From: Rhizobium sp. ICMP 5592
GTDB taxonomy: Bacteria > Pseudomonadota > Alphaproteobacteria > Rhizobiales > Rhizobiaceae
Length of the DNA: 64,000 nucleotides
Direction: 5' to 3'
Assembly: GCF_009498525.1 (NCBI RefSeq)
Contig: NZ_QSNT01000001.1
Span: 1,045,032-1,109,031, forward strand
Made by a program: the position numbers and the translations under genes. The notes beneath the pieces were generated by a model. The model was not told the origin of the DNA. It worked only from the letters and a program-made list of their open reading frames with translations, and ran no database searches. Every line of letters starts with the position of its first letter. Position 1 is the stretch's first letter. Shown here piece by piece: positions 43,857-53,336 of the stretch.

Positions 43857-44807
43857 CTAACCGAGCCGGACGCGCGGATCGACGAAGGCGACCAGCAGAT
43901 CCGCGAGCAGATTGCCGATCAGCACGAAGATCGCCGAGAACATCAAAAGGCCCATGACGACAGGGTAGTCGCTGTAGCCTAGGCTATCGAGAAAGAGCCG
44001 ACCCATTCCCGGCCAGGTGAAGACCGTTTCGGCGACCAGCGCGCCGCCGAGGATCGTCGGCAATTGCAGGCCGGCGAGCGTGATCATTGGCAGCAGCGCA
44101 TTACCGACGACATGCCGCATCAACACCCGCCGCGGCGACAGGCCCTTAGCCTTGGCGGTGCGGACGAAATCCTGGTTGATGACATCGAGCGTGGCGGTAC
44201 GCATATAACGGCTCCACACGGCGATGTTGACGAGAGCGAGCACCAGGCTCGGCATGATCAGATGGATCGCATAATCGCTGAACGAGCCGTTGCCGACCGT
44301 GTACATGTTGCCGGCCGGCAGCCATTTCAGCTTCAGTGAAAAGATATAGATGGCGACAAGGCCGAACCAGAAGGTCGGGATCGACAGCGCCACCATGGCG
44401 CCGATTGTGGCGCTGTAGTCGAAGATCGAATAGCGCTTGGTCGCGCCCTTGATGCCGATCCATGTGCCGACCACGATCGCGATCACCATCGAGGTGCCCA
44501 TCAGGAGCAGCGTTGCGAAGAGGTGGCCGAGAATGATCGATAGCACCGGCTGATTGTCGCGATAGGAGTGACCCCAGTCACCCATCAGCATGTGCCGCAG
44601 CCAGTCGAGATACTGGATGGGCAGCGGCCGGTCGAGGCCCATCTGCGCGGCGATCCGGTCGAGCGCCTCCTTGGTCATGCCCGGTGTCAGCGTAAATTGC
44701 GACAGCGGGCCGCCGGGTGCAAGGGTGAGAACGGCAAAGCCGATCATCGATACGAGCAGCAGCAGTATCAGGCTCTGCCACAGGCGACTGAGGAGATAGC
44801 GCAGCAT
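43857..44807 (-). CDS. ABC transporter permease, DppB type
   Basis: A 316-residue membrane subunit beginning MLRYLLSRLWQSLILLLLVS. TM1 about 9-30, periplasmic GGPLSQFTLTPGMTKEALDRIAAQMGLDRPLP, EAA loop TAKAKGLSPRRVLMRHVVGN near residue 215, and the terminal DPRVRLG. It lies 80 bp after the receptor gene, across a strong stem-loop. Confidence 0.88.
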   Translation of the reverse strand: MLRYLLSRLWQSLILLLLVSMIGFAVLTLAPGGPLSQFTLTPGMTKEALDRIAAQMGLDRPLPIQYLDWLRHMLMGDWGHSYRDNQPVLSIILGHLFATLLLMGTSMVIAIVVGTWIGIKGATKRYSIFDYSATIGAMVALSIPTFWFGLVAIYIFSLKLKWLPAGNMYTVGNGSFSDYAIHLIMPSLVLALVNIAVWSRYMRTATLDVINQDFVRTAKAKGLSPRRVLMRHVVGNALLPMITLAGLQLPTILGGALVAETVFTWPGMGRLFLDSLGYSDYPVVMGLLMFSAIFVLIGNLLADLLVAFVDPRVRLG

Positions 44808-44842
44808 GGCATTCGTCTCCGATGGTTGCGAGATGTGAAGCG

Positions 44843-44877
44843 CCAGCCCTTCGACCCCTCATGGATCGAAGGGCTGG
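44843..44877 (-). terminator. Stem-loop between receptor and permease genes
   Basis: A perfect 12-bp stem (44843-44854 with 44866-44877, loop of 11), 10 bp after the receptor stop on the minus strand. There is no T-run; its position matches the other receptor-distal hairpins in the window. Confidence 0.65.
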
Positions 44878-44887
44878 AACGGGACGA

Positions 44888-46561
44888 TCAGGCCTTGGCC
44901 CAATACCAGGTGCCGACATTCCATGTGTCGATGCGAACGTTGATGTTGGGAGTGACGTTCTCAACCCCGACCTTGTGGCCGCGCACGGTCGCGTATTGGA
45001 ACAGCGGTAGGAAGGGCAGGTCGTGGCGCATGACCTCCTGGATCTTCTGGTAGACCTTCTTGCGTTCCTCCGGCACGAAGATCTGGCCGCCTTCCGCCAG
45101 AAGCTTGTCCACCTCCGGATTGGCATATTGCCAGGAGTTCTGGCCGGCTCCGCCCTTGGCATTGATCGCGGTGGAGCGGAAGTAATCCGACGTGTCGGGA
45201 TCGGAACCGGTCTGGAAGTTGATGCCGACGATGACGGAATCGAACTTCGACATCGTCCAATAATCGCCCCACATGACCGCCGGCGGCAGGTTGGAGATCG
45301 TGAGTTCGACGCCGATATCCTTGAAGGTCTGCTGCATGAACTGCTGCACCTGCTCGCGGATATGGTTGCCGGCAGTGGTGGAGTTGGTGAAGGAAAGCTT
45401 GACCCCGTCCTTCACGCGAATGCCGTCGGCACCGGGCTTCCAGCCGGCATCGTCGAGGATTTTCTTGGCCTTGTCGGTGCTGAATTCCTGCTTCGGCAGG
45501 TCCGGATTGTAGTAGAAGGACTGCTGCGGAATATAGCTCTCGGTCGGCGTCGGCAGGCCGTAATAGAGCGCGTCGATGATCGTCTGCTTGTCGATCGCGT
45601 AATAGAGCGCTTCGCGCACCGCCGGGTCCTTGAACTGCGGCCGCTCCATGTTGAAGCCGACGGATTCGACCGTGGCGGCCGGCACGACGGCAACGGCCTT
45701 GCCATCCAGCGCCTTGGCCTCGTCATAGTGATCCGGCGTGATCCATTGCAGGCCAACCACGTCGATATCGCCGGTCTTGAACTGCGTATACAGCACCGTC
45801 AGGTCGGGAACATATTTGTAGACCAGGGTTTCGAGATAAGGACCGTCGCCGAAATAGTCGGTATTGGCCGCAAGCGTAATGTGATCGCCGGGGATACGCT
45901 CGACCCATTTGAACGGGCCGGTGCCGACGGGCGCATTGTTGAAGGGGGCGGTGTTCTTGTCCTTCTCCGCGCCGAGGATGTGCTTTGGCACGATGAAGGT
46001 CATGGCGAGGATCGAGGGGTAGGGCGCAAATGGCTTTTCCATCCGCCAAGTGATTTCCGTCGGCGAGACGACAGTGAGGTCGCGCACCAGTTCGTGGCCG
46101 GTCTTGCGCCAGCTGCGGAAATTCGGATCGACCATGAGTTCGAGGGTGAACTTGACGTCCTCGGCGGTAAACGGCGTGCCATCATGCCACTTCACGCCAT
46201 CGCGCAGCTTGATCTTCCAGTTAAGACCATCGGCCGAGATGCCGCCGTTTTCGACGGTCGGGACTTCAGTTGCAAGAGAAGGCGAGAACTTGCCTTCCGG
46301 GGTGACGACGAAGAGCGGATCGAAGACGCTGAAATGGATACCCTCATCGACTTCGATGTGGATCAGGTGCGGATTGAAGACGGTCGGCTCCTGCGAAAAG
46401 CCGATGACGAGCTGGCCGGTCGGCTTGGCGGGCGGTGCCGCGAAAGCCTCGCTGCGACCGAGAATATTGGGCATAATGAGCCCGGAAGCGCCGAGCGCCA
46501 TCATGGTCAGCGCCTGACGGCGGGTGGGTTTCAGGAGGATAGTGTCGTTTGCGTCGGACAT
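44888..46561 (-). CDS. Peptide-type ABC transporter substrate-binding protein with Tat-like signal
   Basis: A 557-residue family 5 receptor. The N-terminus LLKPTRRQALTMMALGASGL (about 9-28) is a twin-arginine signal followed by cleavage near AFAAP. The mature part shows WKIKLRDGVKWHDGTPFTAEDVKFTLELM and REALYYAIDKQTIIDALYYG. Given two amine or amino-acid oxidases in the same cluster, the ligand may be an amino compound such as an opine, polyamine or D-amino-acid derivative (inference); the family can bind many classes. Confidence 0.86.
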   Translation of the reverse strand: MSDANDTILLKPTRRQALTMMALGASGLIMPNILGRSEAFAAPPAKPTGQLVIGFSQEPTVFNPHLIHIEVDEGIHFSVFDPLFVVTPEGKFSPSLATEVPTVENGGISADGLNWKIKLRDGVKWHDGTPFTAEDVKFTLELMVDPNFRSWRKTGHELVRDLTVVSPTEITWRMEKPFAPYPSILAMTFIVPKHILGAEKDKNTAPFNNAPVGTGPFKWVERIPGDHITLAANTDYFGDGPYLETLVYKYVPDLTVLYTQFKTGDIDVVGLQWITPDHYDEAKALDGKAVAVVPAATVESVGFNMERPQFKDPAVREALYYAIDKQTIIDALYYGLPTPTESYIPQQSFYYNPDLPKQEFSTDKAKKILDDAGWKPGADGIRVKDGVKLSFTNSTTAGNHIREQVQQFMQQTFKDIGVELTISNLPPAVMWGDYWTMSKFDSVIVGINFQTGSDPDTSDYFRSTAINAKGGAGQNSWQYANPEVDKLLAEGGQIFVPEERKKVYQKIQEVMRHDLPFLPLFQYATVRGHKVGVENVTPNINVRIDTWNVGTWYWAKA

Positions 46562-46640
46562 GTTGGTTCCCCTTTTTGTTGGTAGGACGTTGGCTGTTCT
46601 TCTCTCTTATTGTTTTTGCTGTCTTTTGTTGGCAGGCAGG

Positions 46641-47972
46641 TTAGAAGCCGCTGATCAGTTCGATCTTCGAACCGTCGTGGAAGCGGGAGAAACGGAAGTT
46701 CTTGCGGTTGACAATCGGTGGCTTGCCGGTGACGATATCGGCCATCAATCGCCCGGCGGCCGGGCCGATGCCGAAGCCGTGGCCGGAAAAGCCGGTGGCG
46801 ATGTGGAAGCCCGGAATGCTGTCGATCGCGTCGATCACCGGAACGGCATCCGGTGTGACGTCGATATAGCCAGCCCAGCGCTGGGCGATCTCGGCCTTTT
46901 CAAAAACCGGGAAAGCTTTCTTGAGATTGGCAAGCGCCGTATTCGAAAGCTTGGTCGACGGCTTCGGATCGAGAACGCGGCAATATTCGAAGGGGCTTGC
47001 CTCGTCCATCGCCCAGCGGTCGGGAATGCGGACCTCGTCAAGGAAACGGCCCGAGAGGCGGAAATTCAGCGAGCGCCATTCCTTTTGCAGAGCCGGGAAA
47101 AATTTCCCGGCATAGCGGAAAGACTTCGGCACGATATCGACGATGTTCTCGTGGCCGGAGGCGATGGTGTAGCCGCCATCCTGGCGCTTGCGCAGGGCAA
47201 AGCCGTTGGCCCAGATCGCCTGCTCGGGGCCGCCTTCCAGCGGCTTGGTGCGCAGCACGGAGTTCATCACCTTCAATTGCGGCAGGTCGAGCCCGAACAT
47301 GCCCGCAAACAGGCTCGACCAGGCACCGCCGGCCAGCACGACGGCCTTGCAGGCGATCGGGCCGCGCTCGGTAATGACGCCGGAAATCCGGCCAGCCGCC
47401 GTCTCGATGCCGCGCACGGCGCATTCGGTGAGGATGGTGGCACCCTTGTCGCGGGCGGCTTCGGCAATGGCAGGTGCTGCCCGTTGCGGCTCGGCGCGGC
47501 CGTCGGCGGCGGTGTAGAGCGCGCCCTTGATATCCATCTGCGAGCCGGGAACGAGGTTTCTGAATTCGGCGCCGCTGACCATGCGGCTCTCGAACTGATA
47601 GCCTTCGAGATTGCGGTTCCAGCGCTCGTGGTCGGCATATTCCTTGTCGTTGGCGCAGGTGAAGATGATACCGGCGCGTTTGTAGCCAGTGTCGCGGCCG
47701 GTGCGTTTGTCGAGCGTGCTCCAGATGCGCAGGGCTTCCGCCATCAACGGCACTTCGCGCGGATCGCGTCTGGAGATGCGTACCCAGCCCCAGTTGCGGC
47801 TCGATTGCTCCTGGCCGATGCCGCCTTTCTCACACAGGGCGACGCGCAGGCCCTGCTCGGCCAATTCCAGGGCAGTCGAGGTGCCGATGATGCCGCCGCC
47901 GATGACGACGACGTCGACTTCCTTGGGCAGTTCGGCGTCCCCGTGAACGGGGACCACATAGGGGCCGGGCAT
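46641..47972 (-). CDS. FAD-dependent oxidoreductase (DAO family, D-amino-acid dehydrogenase-like)
   Basis: A 443-residue flavoprotein. FAD motif VDVVVIGGGIIGTSTALELAEQG near residue 20, then GQEQSSRNWGWVRISRRD, and the C-terminal dinucleotide block FHIATGFSGHGFGIGPAAGRLMAD. It belongs to the glycine/D-amino-acid oxidase superfamily but differs clearly from the PuuB-like oxidase at 41610-42932 (different SRNWGW and substrate-domain patterns), so two chemistries are present. ATG 47972 follows GAGGAG by about 12 bp and starts right after the SDR stop. Substrate unknown. Confidence 0.83.
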   Translation of the reverse strand: MPGPYVVPVHGDAELPKEVDVVVIGGGIIGTSTALELAEQGLRVALCEKGGIGQEQSSRNWGWVRISRRDPREVPLMAEALRIWSTLDKRTGRDTGYKRAGIIFTCANDKEYADHERWNRNLEGYQFESRMVSGAEFRNLVPGSQMDIKGALYTAADGRAEPQRAAPAIAEAARDKGATILTECAVRGIETAAGRISGVITERGPIACKAVVLAGGAWSSLFAGMFGLDLPQLKVMNSVLRTKPLEGGPEQAIWANGFALRKRQDGGYTIASGHENIVDIVPKSFRYAGKFFPALQKEWRSLNFRLSGRFLDEVRIPDRWAMDEASPFEYCRVLDPKPSTKLSNTALANLKKAFPVFEKAEIAQRWAGYIDVTPDAVPVIDAIDSIPGFHIATGFSGHGFGIGPAAGRLMADIVTGKPPIVNRKNFRFSRFHDGSKIELISGF

Positions 47973-47974
47973 GG

Positions 47975-48673
47975 TCAGAAAGACTCCTCTAGCTGGCAAT
48001 TGATGGCAAATTCCGCGACGCTCGCCTCGTTCGGCAGGTCGATCAGCATGGCAATGACGCGGGCGAGATCGCGCGGATCGGTCATCTCGCTATCGGCCTT
48101 GCTCGTGAGGCCGCGCGCCATGTCGGTCGCGACGAAACCGGGGCAGATCGCGGTGGCGCGGATCCCAAGATCGAAGCCGGTGTGGCGTATGGCGTGAGCG
48201 AGCGCGACGGCTGCGAATTTGGAAACCGCGTAGAGCCCGGAGTTCGCGGACTTCACCCGCTTTCCCGAGAGCGAGGCGACGATGATGACCCGGCCGCGAC
48301 CGCTTGCAGCTAGTGCCTCCCAGGCGGACTTTGCCAGCCGTCGCGGCGCCTTGACGTTCACTTCGAGCAGGTCGTCCAAGTCGGCATCATCGGCCTCGAT
48401 CACGTTTTTCGCGACGATGATGCCGGCATTGGCGACGACGGAGTCGATGCGGCCAAAGGCGCTGAGCGTCTCTTCCGTCCATGATGCTGAAGCATCTGCG
48501 TTGGCGGCATCATAGGCAAAGACGCGGACGCGATCGGGATCGGCCCAGGCCGGCATGACTGGCTGGCGCATGCCGAGCGACAGCCGCCAACCCTTGGTGG
48601 CAAGTTCCTCCGCGAGCGCCGCTCCAATCCCCCGGCTGGCTCCCGATATCATGGCGACCCGTTCTTCATTCAT
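47975..48673 (-). CDS. Short-chain dehydrogenase/reductase
   Basis: A 232-residue SDR. Cofactor motif SGASRGIG (10-17), NAG in VVANAGIIVAKN, catalytic serine in IIVASLSG and Y-x3-K in LYAVSKFAAVALAH. It could reduce the aldehyde or keto acid made by the oxidases in this cluster, but the substrate cannot be read from sequence. It is packed between the MarR gene (24 bp) and the FAD oxidoreductase (2 bp), so the three are likely one transcript. Confidence 0.86.
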   Translation of the reverse strand: MNEERVAMISGASRGIGAALAEELATKGWRLSLGMRQPVMPAWADPDRVRVFAYDAANADASASWTEETLSAFGRIDSVVANAGIIVAKNVIEADDADLDDLLEVNVKAPRRLAKSAWEALAASGRGRVIIVASLSGKRVKSANSGLYAVSKFAAVALAHAIRHTGFDLGIRATAICPGFVATDMARGLTSKADSEMTDPRDLARVIAMLIDLPNEASVAEFAINCQLEESF

Positions 48674-48697
48674 GCCCGTTCTCCATGGCCAGGCCGT

Positions 48698-49183
48698 TCA
48701 TGATTGTGCGGCGACGCGCCTGTAGGTGCGGCGCAGGATATCGATGAGGAGCTTGTGTTCCTCGTCGCTGATGTCGGAAAAAAACTCGCGCGATTGTTTG
48801 GTGACGATGCCGCGCACGCGCTGGGCCAGTTCGTGCCCTTTTTCGGTGATGTAGAGTTCCTGCGCGCGGCTGTCGTCCGCCGATGTCTCGCGGAAAAGAA
48901 GCCCGTGCTCCTCCATCTGATCGACCAGCCGGCCCGTTGCCGAGCGGTCCTTCAGGATCAGCTTGGCGATGGTAGAGGGCCGGATGCCGGGATTGCCGTC
49001 GACGAGAAAAAGCGTGGTGATCTTGCCGGTCCCGCGCGCAACATCCAGCCCTTCCAGCTTCTCATCCAGATCGCGTGAAACGGCTAGGTTGATGCTGCGG
49101 ATGTAGAAGCTCAGCGTATCCTCGAGGACATCGATATCGATGTCCTTTACGGAAGTCGGCGGGCCTTTGGTCGGCGGCAGCAT
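48698..49183 (-). CDS. MarR-family transcriptional regulator
   Basis: A 161-residue regulator: dimerisation helices at both ends and a winged helix around LFLVDGNPGIRPSTIAKLILKDRSATGRLVDQMEEHGLLFRETSADDSRAQELYITEKG, shown here in pieces (recognition helix DRSATGRLVDQM, wing SADDSRAQELYITEKGHELA). ATG 49183 gives the normal family length; the frame stays open upstream. First gene of the SDR-oxidase unit and the probable regulator of this whole cluster. A 9-bp inverted repeat (49320-49328 with 49352-49360) lies in its upstream region. Confidence 0.82.
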   Translation of the reverse strand: MLPPTKGPPTSVKDIDIDVLEDTLSFYIRSINLAVSRDLDEKLEGLDVARGTGKITTLFLVDGNPGIRPSTIAKLILKDRSATGRLVDQMEEHGLLFRETSADDSRAQELYITEKGHELAQRVRGIVTKQSREFFSDISDEEHKLLIDILRRTYRRVAAQS

Positions 49184-49319
49184 GGCTCGGAACCTTCGGA
49201 AGGCAACAACATAGCGTTCCCGCAGGCCCGGTAGGGCAGCGGGTTCATTATTGTCGGCGGCGGATCGTCGCTGGAACTTATGATCGTATGAAAGGACGGA
49301 TAGTGGACAAATGCAACTA

Positions 49320-49360
49320 TTTTCTTTCGTGGCGCGATAAGTTTTTGAGCAGAAAGAAAA
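49320..49360. promoter_or_regulatory. Inverted repeat upstream of MarR gene
   Basis: TTTTCTTTC (49320-49328) and GAAAGAAAA (49352-49360) form a 9-bp inverted repeat with a 23-base spacer in the 270-bp gap between the ATPase and the MarR gene. The spacing is long for one dimer, so it is a weak operator candidate. Confidence 0.25.
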
Positions 49361-49453
49361 GATGCCTATTTCTGAGACAAACGCATCTCTCGACGCAGGC
49401 ATCGACGACAGTAAATGTGCATCATCCGCATGGCCGGTGAGGGAGTTTGCGGG

Positions 49454-51100
49454 TCAGCCCGTCGCCTCCCAGTCGCTGCCGGGGATGGCGGCGAGCAGGC
49501 GTTGCGTATAGGCGTGCTCCGGTGCCCGGAAGATTTGTGAGGGCGGTCCGCATTCGACAATCTCGCCTTTGTACATGACCGCGACTTCGTCGCAGATCTG
49601 GCTTGCGACGCGCAGGTCGTGGGTGATGAAGATCATCGCCACTTTCGTGTCCTGCTGGATCTCGGCGAGAAGCTTGAGGATTTGCGCCTGAATCGAAACG
49701 TCGAGCGCGGACACCGCCTCGTCCGCCACCAGCAGCACAGGGTCGAACATCAAGGCCCGGGCAATGCCGACGCGCTGGCGCTGGCCTCCGGAAAACTCGT
49801 GCGGGAAGCGGTCGAAGGCGCCTTCGTCGAGGCCGACGCGTTTGAGAAGCCGTAGTGCCTTGGCCTTTGCCTCATGCATCGGCAGGCCGTGTGCGATCGG
49901 CCCGACAGTTAGGATCCTGCCGATCGTGTGGCGTGGATTGAGTGAGGCGAACGGATCCTGGAAGATCATCTGGATATAGGGACGCAGCGGGCGGAACTGC
50001 TCGTCCGTCAATGCCGCGATGTCGCGGCCATCGAACAAGATCCTGCCGCTGTCCGACTTCAGAAGCTTCAACAGCACCCGGCCGAGGGACGATTTTCCGG
50101 AACCGGATTCGCCGACGACGCCGAGCGTGCGCCCCTTGCGGATCGAGAAGCTGACATCGCTCACTGCCTGAACCGTCCGCGCCTTGGACAGGAAGCCGCC
50201 GCCGGAGCGATAGGTCTTGTTGAGCTTCTCCACCTCCAGCACGACAGGCGTATCGGCGATGGCATCGCGATCCCTTGTCGTCATTCGCGGCACTGCGGCG
50301 ATCAGGCGCTGCGTATAGGGATGGGTGGGCGCATTCAGTACCTGGGCGGCCGTTCCGTACTCAACGAGGTGACCCTTCTCCATGACGATTACCCGGTCGG
50401 CAATCTCCGCCACCACACCGAAATCATGGGTGATGAACATCACGCTCATCTTCTTGCGCCGCTGGATCTTACGGATCAGTTCCAGGATCTGGGCCTGCGT
50501 GGTCACGTCCAGGGCGGTGGTCGGCTCGTCGGCGATCAGTACGTCCGGATCGAGCGCCAACGCCATGGCGATCATCACGCGCTGTCGCTGCCCGCCGGAC
50601 AGCCGGAAGGGATATTGATGCTGCAGGAGATCGGGATCGGGCAGGCCGACTTCGGTCAGCAGTTCCTTTACCTTCTGCCGCCGGCTCTCGGGCGTGTCGA
50701 CTTTATGGGCATCCAGCACCTCGATGATCTGGTCGCCGATCGTCATCAGAGGGTTGAGCGCCGACAGTGGATCCTGAAAGATGATCGAGACGGCCCGTCC
50801 CCTCAAACCTTGGAGCGTCACGTCGTCTGCGCTCAGCAGATCCATGCCCTTGAACCAGATCGAGCCGGCCGTTACCTGGATAATCGACGGCAGCAGGCCC
50901 ATGACCGCGCTGGCGGTCACCGATTTTCCCGAACCGGATTCCCCGATGATGCAAAGGATTTCGCCATCCATCAGGTCGAAGGAGACATCATTCACCGCAT
51001 GCGGCCGCTCCATAGCCTTCGGCAGGCTGATCGTCAGGTTTTTGACGGAAAGAACGGCCTCTCGGGTTGGCGAGGACTGAGCGGCATCGATCTGCGTCAT
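49454..51100 (-). CDS. Fused DppD-DppF type ABC ATPase (two nucleotide-binding domains)
   Basis: A 548-residue double motor subunit. NBD1: Walker [14 protein letters not shown]-loop [13 protein letters not shown], signature [15 protein letters not shown], Walker [16 protein letters not shown]2: Walker [11 protein letters not shown]-loop [13 protein letters not shown], signature [15 protein letters not shown], Walker [13 protein letters not shown]. In NBD2 Walker B the usual DEPTSALD is DEAVSALD, which keeps the catalytic glutamate. It most likely powers the receptor and permeases at 42947-46561, which have no other ATPase nearby. Confidence 0.88.
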   Translation of the reverse strand: MTQIDAAQSSPTREAVLSVKNLTISLPKAMERPHAVNDVSFDLMDGEILCIIGESGSGKSVTASAVMGLLPSIIQVTAGSIWFKGMDLLSADDVTLQGLRGRAVSIIFQDPLSALNPLMTIGDQIIEVLDAHKVDTPESRRQKVKELLTEVGLPDPDLLQHQYPFRLSGGQRQRVMIAMALALDPDVLIADEPTTALDVTTQAQILELIRKIQRRKKMSVMFITHDFGVVAEIADRVIVMEKGHLVEYGTAAQVLNAPTHPYTQRLIAAVPRMTTRDRDAIADTPVVLEVEKLNKTYRSGGGFLSKARTVQAVSDVSFSIRKGRTLGVVGESGSGKSSLGRVLLKLLKSDSGRILFDGRDIAALTDEQFRPLRPYIQMIFQDPFASLNPRHTIGRILTVGPIAHGLPMHEAKAKALRLLKRVGLDEGAFDRFPHEFSGGQRQRVGIARALMFDPVLLVADEAVSALDVSIQAQILKLLAEIQQDTKVAMIFITHDLRVASQICDEVAVMYKGEIVECGPPSQIFRAPEHAYTQRLLAAIPGSDWEATG

Positions 51101-51220
51101 GGGGAGCCTTCCTTTGCATGGAATGTCTGCCTGTGCGCCCGATCGAGCTGGACGACCGATCGCGGGCGCGAACTAAAACGCAAGAAGCGTGCCGGTCCAC
51201 GCCCGCATAGAATTCACCGA

Positions 51221-52306
51221 TCAGTTCAGCCTTGCAAGCGTTCTTCCCTCTTGGTCGAAGAGATGACAGGCGGCCGGGTCGATCTGGAGGGAGATCGGCG
51301 TGTGCAGCGGGGTCGTGTCGGTGCCTTCGGTCTGCACCACGAGGGACTGGTCGGAGGCGATATCGACGTGGAGAACCGTCAGGCCACCAAGCCGCTCGGC
51401 AAGGATCGCCTCTCCAGAGAACTGGCCGCCCTGGCCAACGCGAATATGTTCCGGGCGAATGCCCAGCGTCAGCTTCGAGCCGGCCTTTACCGCCTCGGCG
51501 GCGACCGGGATGGTGATCTTGGCGCCGCCCGGCAGCGCGACGGAGATGCCGTCGGGGCCAGTCTTCTCGACGGTTGTCGCCAGAAGATTCATCTTCGGCG
51601 AACCGATGAAGCCGGCGACGAAGATGTTTGCGGGGCGATTGTAAAGCTCGAGCGGCGAGCCGACCTGCTCGATACGACCGCTGTTGAGAACCACGATTTT
51701 GTCGGCCATGGTCATGGCTTCGATCTGGTCATGGGTGACGTAGATCATCGTCGCGGCCAGTCTTTCGTGTAGGCGCATCAGCTCCAGCCGCATATTGACG
51801 CGCAGTGCCGCGTCGAGGTTGGAAAGCGGCTCGTCGAACAGAAAGATCTTCGGATTGCGCACGATGGCGCGGCCGATGGCGACACGCTGGCGCTGGCCAC
51901 CCGACAGATCCTTCGGACGACGGTCGAGCAGATGCGCCAATTCCAGGATCTGGGCGGCGTCCTTCACCTTCCGCTCGCGCTCGGCCAGTGGAATGCCGGC
52001 AATTCTGAGCGCGAAGCCCATATTCTCGGCGACCGTCATATGCGGATAGAGCGCATAGGATTGAAATACCATCGCCAGGCCACGCTGCGACGGATCGATG
52101 TCGTTGGAGCGCGTGCCGTCGATCACCAGCTCGCCGCCGTTGATTTTCTCCAGACCGGCGATCATGCGCAGAAGCGTGGACTTGCCGCAGCCGGAAGGGC
52201 CAACGAAGACGACGAATTCACGGTCGTCTACATCCAGATCAATGCCCTTGATCACTTCGAGGGCGCCGTAGGTCTTGCGGGCGTCGCGGAGCCTGAGATT
52301 AGCCAT
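51221..52306 (-). CDS. Carbohydrate ABC transporter ATP-binding protein (MsmK/UgpC type)
   Basis: A 361-residue CUT1 ATPase. Walker [11 protein letters not shown]-loop [13 protein letters not shown], signature [15 protein letters not shown], Walker [15 protein letters not shown]-loop THDQIEA, then C-terminal TOBE/MalK-type regulatory domains (about 235-355, [12 protein letters not shown]). It is the last gene of a ten-gene operon with Mal-type receptor and permeases (57614-60727) and overlaps the ROK gene by 8 bp. Confidence 0.9.
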   Translation of the reverse strand: MANLRLRDARKTYGALEVIKGIDLDVDDREFVVFVGPSGCGKSTLLRMIAGLEKINGGELVIDGTRSNDIDPSQRGLAMVFQSYALYPHMTVAENMGFALRIAGIPLAERERKVKDAAQILELAHLLDRRPKDLSGGQRQRVAIGRAIVRNPKIFLFDEPLSNLDAALRVNMRLELMRLHERLAATMIYVTHDQIEAMTMADKIVVLNSGRIEQVGSPLELYNRPANIFVAGFIGSPKMNLLATTVEKTGPDGISVALPGGAKITIPVAAEAVKAGSKLTLGIRPEHIRVGQGGQFSGEAILAERLGGLTVLHVDIASDQSLVVQTEGTDTTPLHTPISLQIDPAACHLFDQEGRTLARLN

Positions 52307-53336
52307 TGCTGGCCTCCTTTGTGCCGGCGGAAATATCCGCGTCAGGATTGTCCGAGCCGTGAAGGCTCAATTGTTCGGAGCTGGATGTTGCCTCGCTTCC
52401 GAGGATGAGGCTGGCCGCGCCGATCAGGCCCGCATGTCGCCCAAGCTGTGCGGCAACGATCGGCACATCGCGATAGGCCGGCATGGCCCGGTCGTGAATG
52501 GTCGTCATGATGGTGTCGTGGAGAAGATCGAACCCATGCGATATGCCACCGCCCATCACCAGAACGTCCGGGGAATAGAGGTGGAGCAAGTTGGTGAAGC
52601 CGATCCCCAGCCATCGCGCCTCGGCATGCAACAGTTCCAGCGCCAGGGCATCGCCGTTTCGTGCGGCGTCGACCACATTCCGCCCGGTCACATCGGCGTC
52701 GGCCGATAATGCGCGCAGCATGGAGCCATCGAATTGCCGAGTGTGCGCCGTTGCCCGCCTGCCGAGGGCCGTGCCGGAGGCGACGGCTTCGAAGCAGCCG
52801 ACCGCACCGCAAAAGCACCGCTCGCCCTCGTTGGTAATCGTCATGTGGCCGATTTCGGCGGCGAGGCCACGCCTCCCGTGCAGGATTCGCCCATCGGCGA
52901 TTACGCCGCCGCCGATACCTGTCGAGACGGTAACGAACACGATCGATCTTGCACCACGGCCGGCGCCATATCGCCATTCGCCAACCGCCGCAGCATTTGC
53001 ATCGTTTTCCAGCCGCACTGGCAATTGGAAACGATTGGAGAGAATGTCGGCCAGCGGAACCTCGTGCCATCCGGTCAGGGTTGGCGCCGCAATGACGACA
53101 CCGGCTTCCGGATCGAGCGGGCCGGGGGCGCCGATCCCGATACCGACGGGCAAAAGATCAGGCGTTTCCGCCAGCACCGTCGCCGCAAGCAGCTCGATCT
53201 GCCGGATGACCGCATCCGGCCCTCCGGCCGCTTGCGTCGGCACGGCGGAAAACGACAGAAGGTTTCCCTCCTCGTCCACCAATGCGGCGCGAAGCTCCGT
53301 TCCGCCGAGATCGAAGGCAAGAGCGACCTTTTTCAC
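52299..53336 (-). CDS. ROK-family sugar kinase
   Basis: A 345-residue ROK kinase. ATP-binding [11 protein letters not shown] (9-19), sugar-binding and catalytic ENDANAA, GIGGGVI, and the zinc motif [19 protein letters not shown] (histidine plus three cysteines). It would phosphorylate an aldose or ketose at C6. The GTG at 53336 overlaps the epimerase stop (GTGA); an ATG at 53366 is an alternative. Its tight coupling to a ribulose-phosphate-3-epimerase-family gene resembles AlsK with AlsE of the E. coli allose pathway, so allose, allulose or a similar sugar is a reasonable guess. Confidence 0.85.
   Translation of the reverse strand: MKKVALAFDLGGTELRAALVDEEGNLLSFSAVPTQAAGGPDAVIRQIELLAATVLAETPDLLPVGIGIGAPGPLDPEAGVVIAAPTLTGWHEVPLADILSNRFQLPVRLENDANAAAVGEWRYGAGRGARSIVFVTVSTGIGGGVIADGRILHGRRGLAAEIGHMTITNEGERCFCGAVGCFEAVASGTALGRRATAHTRQFDGSMLRALSADADVTGRNVVDAARNGDALALELLHAEARWLGIGFTNLLHLYSPDVLVMGGGISHGFDLLHDTIMTTIHDRAMPAYRDVPIVAAQLGRHAGLIGAASLILGSEATSSSEQLSLHGSDNPDADISAGTKEASNG

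Noticed and set aside
45023..46585. 520-residue open frame opposite the receptor gene
   Set aside because: Antisense shadow of a high-GC gene: histidine- and arginine-rich with no domain, while the opposite strand encodes a complete family 5 receptor.
46524..48197. 557-residue open frame opposite the FAD oxidoreductase
   Set aside because: Same reason: antisense to complete FAD oxidoreductase and SDR genes, and low-complexity in composition.
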